From contig NC_037315.1 in assembly GCF_000143535.2 (NCBI RefSeq), forward strand, positions 2,294,001 to 2,358,000: a DNA stretch of 64,000 bases, in the 5' to 3' direction. Below are positions 58,356 through 64,000 of the stretch, in pieces (within the stretch, counting starts at the first letter, position 1; each line of letters opens with the position of its first letter). The position numbers were made by a program, and so were the translations under genes. This DNA comes from Botrytis cinerea B05.10. Taxonomy: Eukaryota; Ascomycota; Leotiomycetes; Helotiales; Sclerotiniaceae. Under the pieces are notes generated by a model. The model was not told the DNA's origin. It was given only the letters and a program-made list of their open reading frames with translations, and did not search any database.

Positions 58356-61300
58356 ATTTTGCTATCATCACTTGATGTATTCAATCGGCACCAGATGTAT
58401 ATCCACCCATACAATCTCCCACAAGGTGTTCTTGCATTGTCGTGATTCTCTCTTCCAAGAGCCTCAATTACGGTATTTACCCCACGCCGGGATTTCTCCA
58501 TCCCCTTAACATTTCTTCGAGGAACTTTCCATCGCTGATAGTCGGCATCCTGTCACTTCACAATGACAATGTAAAGTACTCAGCAATCTTGGCATTCGCA
58601 TCTTTACCAAAAACCCTCTAAGGTTTATAGAAATCTCTTGGCCTTTTCCGAATACGACATGCGATGGACCATTTCAGATGAGAGATAGAAACACGTGAAA
58701 TGAATGAGGCTCGTATCAAAATTTCACACCCACAATTTCGCTTGGCGTCACAGTGGATTTCTGCTTTTAACTTTTAACCTTAATCTTCATAACCTTATTT
58801 TGAGCACAAATAGCATAAAGAGCATAAATGTCAAATTGTTTGTGTTATGCTTAAGAAGATGCAATTCCAGCAATTCCAGCAATCCCAGATACATGTCTGT
58901 GGCCCAAACTCAAAATCGTTGGTATACAGGGTTACACCTGTGCTAAGTCGGTGGTTCGTCCAATGCACCGACTATTGTCAGAGCAAAGCAATTGTGTCCT
59001 CGGAGAAACTGTAGTATTGTAAACTCCGCATTGAATACCATGAATTTTCAATGAACCAGTATTTCAGATCAAAATTACAATATCGAACTTGCGAAATCCA
59101 AATGCATAGGTATCATTCATCCTGAACATTGAAAGAAACAATTTTCGCTCCTTCTCCAACAGTGGAGACCCGCTTGGAATTGAGTACATGCTTCAATTCC
59201 ATCTTGGTCCTGATTATTCAGAATTACAACATTACAAGTCCGCGTCAAACGAACCCCAGATAAATCTCTTGGTTCAGTATTGAATTGATTCTTCATCCGT
59301 TTCCCAAGCTTCCACATAACATACCTCATACCTCACCCCTCACCCCTCGCACACAAACGCAAATATATTAATCGAAGCACTGCAGCCATGTTTTCAATTC
59401 TCGCTTAAGCACAGCCCACCCCCTCTTTTCCCTCGACAGATCATGATCTTCAGCAAGCTAGTATCGGTACATCACCGTTTATTTATTTACCCAAGCAAAA
59501 GCCCGTTCCTGCCAAGATTATGCTTAACCGTGATCCACAGTTTAGCTCATCTTTTTCTGGGTTCCATTGATTCTCTCGGTGTTTGATTGTCCGCATTTCG
59601 GGACCTTCCATGACTGTTCATTCTGAACAAGAAAATAAACTCCTAATAATCTCGTTTCACTAAACGAAAATTTCGCTCACAGGTACTTGGAATTATCATC
59701 GATGTTGAACACCTAGGTCATGGTCTTTCTTGAACGATGTATTCCTCGGACAATTTCTAAGCGTTCCATTGGACTTTCCTTCTCTTCCATGCTGAAAGGT
59801 GGTACGAGTAATGGTGATACACTTTCATCTACTATAAACAACTCACGAAGGTGGGATTGACGGCCGAGTATGGATAGCACTAAGTAGTTATGGATAGGTA
59901 ATTGTATATCGTAATGCTATTGTAATCAAAATATCGAAAGTTCCCCGGGTAGTCAATAGAAATGGTGAGTGAAGCTATTCCCATCTCAGATGCACATAAG
60001 AACAATCTCAAGAAGATAACAAAAGAAACCCTCTTATTCCGAGACCTTGTCCCTGGAAATCACACCACACAATCACACGTTCCAAATCTCAATTTCAGTT
60101 TTCATACCAAGGACCTGCATTGAAATTTAAAAATATGGCTGAATGGCCAAGTTGTTTTTTGCAAAGTAGTAGCTCCATTGAAAATTTTCAATCTTTCAAG
60201 TCACTGGATTTCCAGTTCTCATTAATTAAGATGGCAGAAATGTTCCATGAAGCATCTTCCCCCTTTCTCTTCTCTTTCTTTCACATTCACTTTTTCTGGA
60301 CTGATATTGTGCTGTCGCTTCATTCAACTTCACCTCCATCGCCTTCGTCGGGATGGCTTTGCATTCAATAACTAATATTTCAAAACGAGCTACACCGCAG
60401 TTTGCAGAGCTTCTTGTTGTCTTGAAGCACCCAAACTTTGAACGTTCACTAAGCTTGGTCCTGGCTTGATACTACGAGAACAATATTGATTGCGGAAAGA
60501 TTCTTGCTTTCGTTTTAGTGTCTTTCCGGTAAGGGGATCGTATGAACTCTCACATATCGATAATGATGTAGCAATGTTAGTAGGTCAATAAGTGTGAGAT
60601 CATCGTAGACGGTCAAGGGATGGCGCCTATTTGAAGAAGACAACATCGGCAATACGACCATGATACAACATGCAATACAACCAATTTCCAAACACAAATT
60701 CACGCATAGAAAAGCTCCTGATATGGTGAGGGTATCCATATGTTTCTTCTAGACAACTGAAAACAACAAGATGTTTCGCTTTCCGAGAATCGGAAGACCA
60801 GCTCACACAATTCATCTATACTTGCAAATATTTCGTGAAGGGAAATCTGCTTGTACTCCTCCATTGCCACCATATATGCTTTGCGACACATATACCATGT
60901 GATTGGAACGCTACTAGGTGAACCATATCCAAAAACATGTCTTCCATTCTGTGGTTCGAGTAATCAAAATCGTAAACAAACTATTTCTGGTCCAGGTAAA
61001 GCTTCTCCCCAAACAAAGTATCTCAATAGCTCTGTAAATCAAGCAAAAGAGACAAACGCCGAACCATTGGGTTCTTTTTGGTAGGATAATAGTCTGAAGC
61101 TCGTTTGACAACCAGTATATTCATACCCTGCCAAAGCAAAAACGTTGGACAGCATACTAATAGAAGTATGCACTCAATATCGCAGTGAACCCAGTAAATT
61201 GCATGAGTACCTTCGTCTACTTAACTGATATATCGAGCAGGTCCAGTACCCACTGGACCAAAGTCATGTGTGTAATCTATTGCTCCAAAGTATAATTCAT

Positions 61301-61980
61301 GATAGATAAACGACACAGCTATATTGAATCTGGAGAGTAGTATTTTCTGTTTCAAGAAAAGATCTGAAACTCTGGGGGAAAGCAAACAGTTAATCGTGAA
61401 AGCGGATAACTACTTCGCTACAACAACAGAGAAAAAAAAAAAGAAAAACTCAATACCATCTCACCGAGAAACAATCGAGTAAGATTTATTTCCATGCGTA
61501 TAATCCAGATTACAATGCTCTGATTTCACAACTGTCTCGGGTTCTAATTTGGTACTGGAGTAACGATTTGGACGTCCATGTGGGGATTTGGTGTGGAAGT
61601 GTGGGTAGGTAGTTAGGAACAGTTTTATTGTCAAACGGATATTGACGCTGCTCTCTTTCTATGAAGACCTAACACTGCAAAAAAGGACAAGAGAGTGGCA
61701 GATGATAGACGGTAAATAATAAATATCAAGTAAATAGTAGAAATCAATTGAACCCAACCCCTTTTATCATTCTGCCGCATTGAAGCTTAGCCCCCCCTTC
61801 CGCATATATCATCACTCCTAGAAATTGGACAGCCGATAACGAGAGCTGGTTATCATTACTTCTTCCATTTCTTTTCTTTCTCAATCATCTTCGTATACTC
61901 TTCTCCCTATTCTTCTATGTTTTCGAAACATCCAGTCATGATTAGCAAGAATAATCATTCTTTTAGTTGTCAATCATACC
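58356..61980. other. Gene-free spacer
   Basis: About 3.6 kb with no supportable gene on either strand. Short open frames (for example 58704-58946, 60120-60371, 60515-60891) have no family features, splice models or consistent composition. The first part should include upstream control sequence of the NLP gene. Confidence 0.5.
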
Positions 61981-62880
61981 AGTAGATATTAGGAATATCT
62001 CATCTCTCATCAAATTAAATAGACATAATGAATTATTACTCTGGCTTCGACGAATCTAAAATAATAAGAAGATCTTACCTCTCCAGGAATATCCATCATT
62101 CAAATCTGATATATCTTCATGTTTTTTTATATCTTTGACGAATCATCTCCAAGTAAAGTAGTACCCTATAATAGCCAAGTTAATACTTTCGACAAAAAGA
62201 AATTCAATATAAATCTCTATACAAATTTTAATATGTATATTACATTTATAATATATTCTCTTTATTAATAACAAAATAGCTTTTTCATTATTAATAAATA
62301 TTTACTACTCTAAATGAAATTTATTTAGTATTGACTTTTAATAGAAAAAAAGAAAATGGGGGATTTTGAAAAGCCTTAGAACTTTCACAATTCAATAAAT
62401 ATTAAAGTTGAAAAAAAAGTGGATGGAAAGGGAGCGAATATAAAAGCTAAAAGAAAAAGGGGAATAAATATGAGAGTTAAAAGGAAAAAGGAAGCGAATG
62501 TAAAAGTTATAAAATAAATGAAAGATATTAGTTGAAAACATAAAAGGAAAGAAAATGAAAGATAAATCATTTACTTATTTCACTTTCAATTTCTTCTTCA
62601 ATCAAAAGATTTACCACTATACCATATTATACAGAATATACTATTTATATATATTTTCTATTTAGTTCTAATTTATATATTTATATTCAATTTAATTACT
62701 AATTGAATTCAATATAAATAAAATATTGATTATTTTAAATTAGAATTCAAGAATTTCATTAAATCCTTTTGAAATAAAATTTTCTAATCATTTACAAAAG
62801 AAAAAGCCTTCTAATTAATAATTGAAAAACGCTTTTTTCAATATATTATAAAAATATTGAATATTTTCTTAAACTAACAA
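61981..62880. other. Strongly AT-rich tract
   Basis: About 0.9 kb made almost wholly of A and T, most extreme at 62200-62350 and 62600-62860. TATA/ATTAA words and poly-A/T runs dominate, and purine-rich AAAAGGAAAAAG-type runs lie in the middle. There is no open frame of note. Candidates are RIP-degraded repeat DNA, a mitochondrial insertion or the edge of an AT-isochore; I cannot decide between them. Confidence 0.6.
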
Positions 62881-64000
62881 AGCAGCCACTTCGTCAATCG
62901 CGGATTCTGCCACCACAGGGGTAACCTCCCTCCCCTTTGGCCTTTTCGATTTTTATACAAGCAGTCTCCAACCGAGTTTTCCTCTTTCAAAGTAATTTCC
63001 TTAGTATGTCCCATTGCAACTAATTTGGTTATACTATTCAACATACATTCGAGCTTTCGACAGCACATTTATTGGGATCTTCCAAATAACTACCTTCATT
63101 CCAGAAATTCGATGTTCAACCTACAACTCTTTTTAGTACAAAAAATGGCCAGTATAAAAATTGGATGCTTTCCTATTCGTATATATAGACAGAAAAGGTA
63201 ATAGGTATAGTACCCTTCCCTCAGTCCAGAAAATCAACACCAGAAACCAGAAAGACAATCTAATAAAAAGCAGTTCCAAATCCTCGTATAATGAGTATCA
63301 CTCCAGTCATACGATAAAGGAGTTGCACTCGCCTCTGTACCAACCAGCAAAGATAACAAGTCACAGCTATCTTCCCAACGTGAAACCCAGTCTGCCTTGT
63401 TACGCGTGTCGCGAGACGTATAATATCACTCGAACATTAATCTAAAGTATTTGAATACGCAGACCCAAGAGTTACCTCTTCCGCTGCTCGCATACTGTTC
63501 AATTTGGACACCGAGGTTGCGTAAGCAGATTTACTTGGCGAGCATGATGATTCCACAGTTTCGAGATGTAGACAAGAATGAATGTCCTCCATCTACCACA
63601 TGGAACATTGAGCTATTTCTGTGAATGCAGAATTTTCTGAAACCCCAGATCTATACGCTTGGGTGGATTAACTTTATTTCTTCAAAAAAAAGAAACAAAA
63701 AACGTAGAAATTGCAACATCGACACATCACCAACTCGAAAACCCTAACTTCGATGATCTATTATTGACAGATAGACTACAAAAAACCAAAAACCCACAAC
63801 ATATTTCACCCAAAGAAAGTCAAATAATCAAATCCAAAGAGCAAGCAAAAATTCATTTCCACACAGAACGCGTACAAGGAAAAGATTGTATCCATGTGTG
63901 TGTGTGTGTTTTTTCTTTTTTTTTTTTCAGTAAAAAAGAGTATGTATAGAAGATATGTATCGATATGAAGACTCTGCATCGGAATTACTTATAGCGATAG
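62881..64000. other. Right edge, no gene assigned
   Basis: Base composition returns to normal abruptly at about 62880. Short coding-like stretches occur (for example SSAARILFNLDTEVA near 63480-63520), broken by stops, so decayed mobile-element or gene sequence is possible. A TG repeat and T-run lie near 63897-63928. Nothing can be named. Confidence 0.35.

Noticed and set aside
63659..63949. 96-codon plus-strand frame at the right edge
   Set aside because: Lys/Gln-rich, ends in a TG/T microsatellite and has no recognisable domain.
1..64000. CRISPR array, operon, prophage or bacterial defence system
   Set aside because: Spliced fungal genes throughout; the tandem repeats seen are mini- and microsatellites without spacers.

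Overview
The window is nuclear DNA of a filamentous ascomycete. Genes are split by short introns of about 48-160 bp with GTAAGT/GTATGT-type donors and CTAAY-like branch sites. Protein-coding genes lie on both strands, intergenic stretches are AT-rich and full of microsatellites, and the gene set (HET remnant, NEP1-like protein, MFS sugar carrier, fungal amino acid permease, M19 dipeptidase, 2EXR protein) is typical of Pezizomycotina. A necrotrophic Leotiomycete of the Botrytis/Sclerotinia type is my best guess. That is an inference from gene content and style, not a proven identification.

Layout. 0-9 kb is a dense housekeeping block: UTP12/DIP2 (-), ARPC2 (+, divergent from UTP12) and the U2 snRNP protein HSH155/SF3B1 (+). 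10-15 kb holds a secreted GH78-like alpha-L-rhamnosidase (+) and an MFS sugar transporter (-), a plausible carbohydrate-use pair. 17-24 kb holds an unassigned membrane protein (-) divergent from UTP13 (+), then an orphan gene with an 18-bp coding minisatellite (-). 24-32 kb holds a weak orphan candidate (+), a membrane-anchored M19 dipeptidase (-) and an Rgd2-type F-BAR/DEP/RhoGAP protein (+). 32-39 kb is gene-poor, with one small predicted gene near 35 kb and a broken HET-domain gene at 37.1-39.0 kb. 39-51 kb holds a UDP-glycosyltransferase, a small secreted protein, an aquaporin, YTM1 and an amino acid permease, all (+). 51-58 kb holds a 2EXR protein (-), a three-exon orphan with 11-residue repeats (-) and a NEP1-like secreted protein (-). 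58-64 kb has no supportable gene and contains a strongly AT-rich tract.

How the genes fit together. UTP12 and UTP13 are both subunits of the UTP-B module of the small-subunit processome, and YTM1 acts in 60S assembly, so three WD40 ribosome-biogenesis genes lie within about 48 kb. ARPC2 and the Rgd2-like protein both belong to actin/Rho-controlled polar growth. The rhamnosidase, sugar carrier, UGT, dipeptidase, amino acid permease, small secreted protein and NLP are the kind of nutrient-acquisition and host-interface genes expected in a plant-associated fungus. I saw no secondary-metabolite cluster, intact transposon, tRNA, rRNA or CRISPR array. All exon boundaries were read by eye from splice consensus, frame and family conservation, and every multi-exon model given sums to a whole number of codons.
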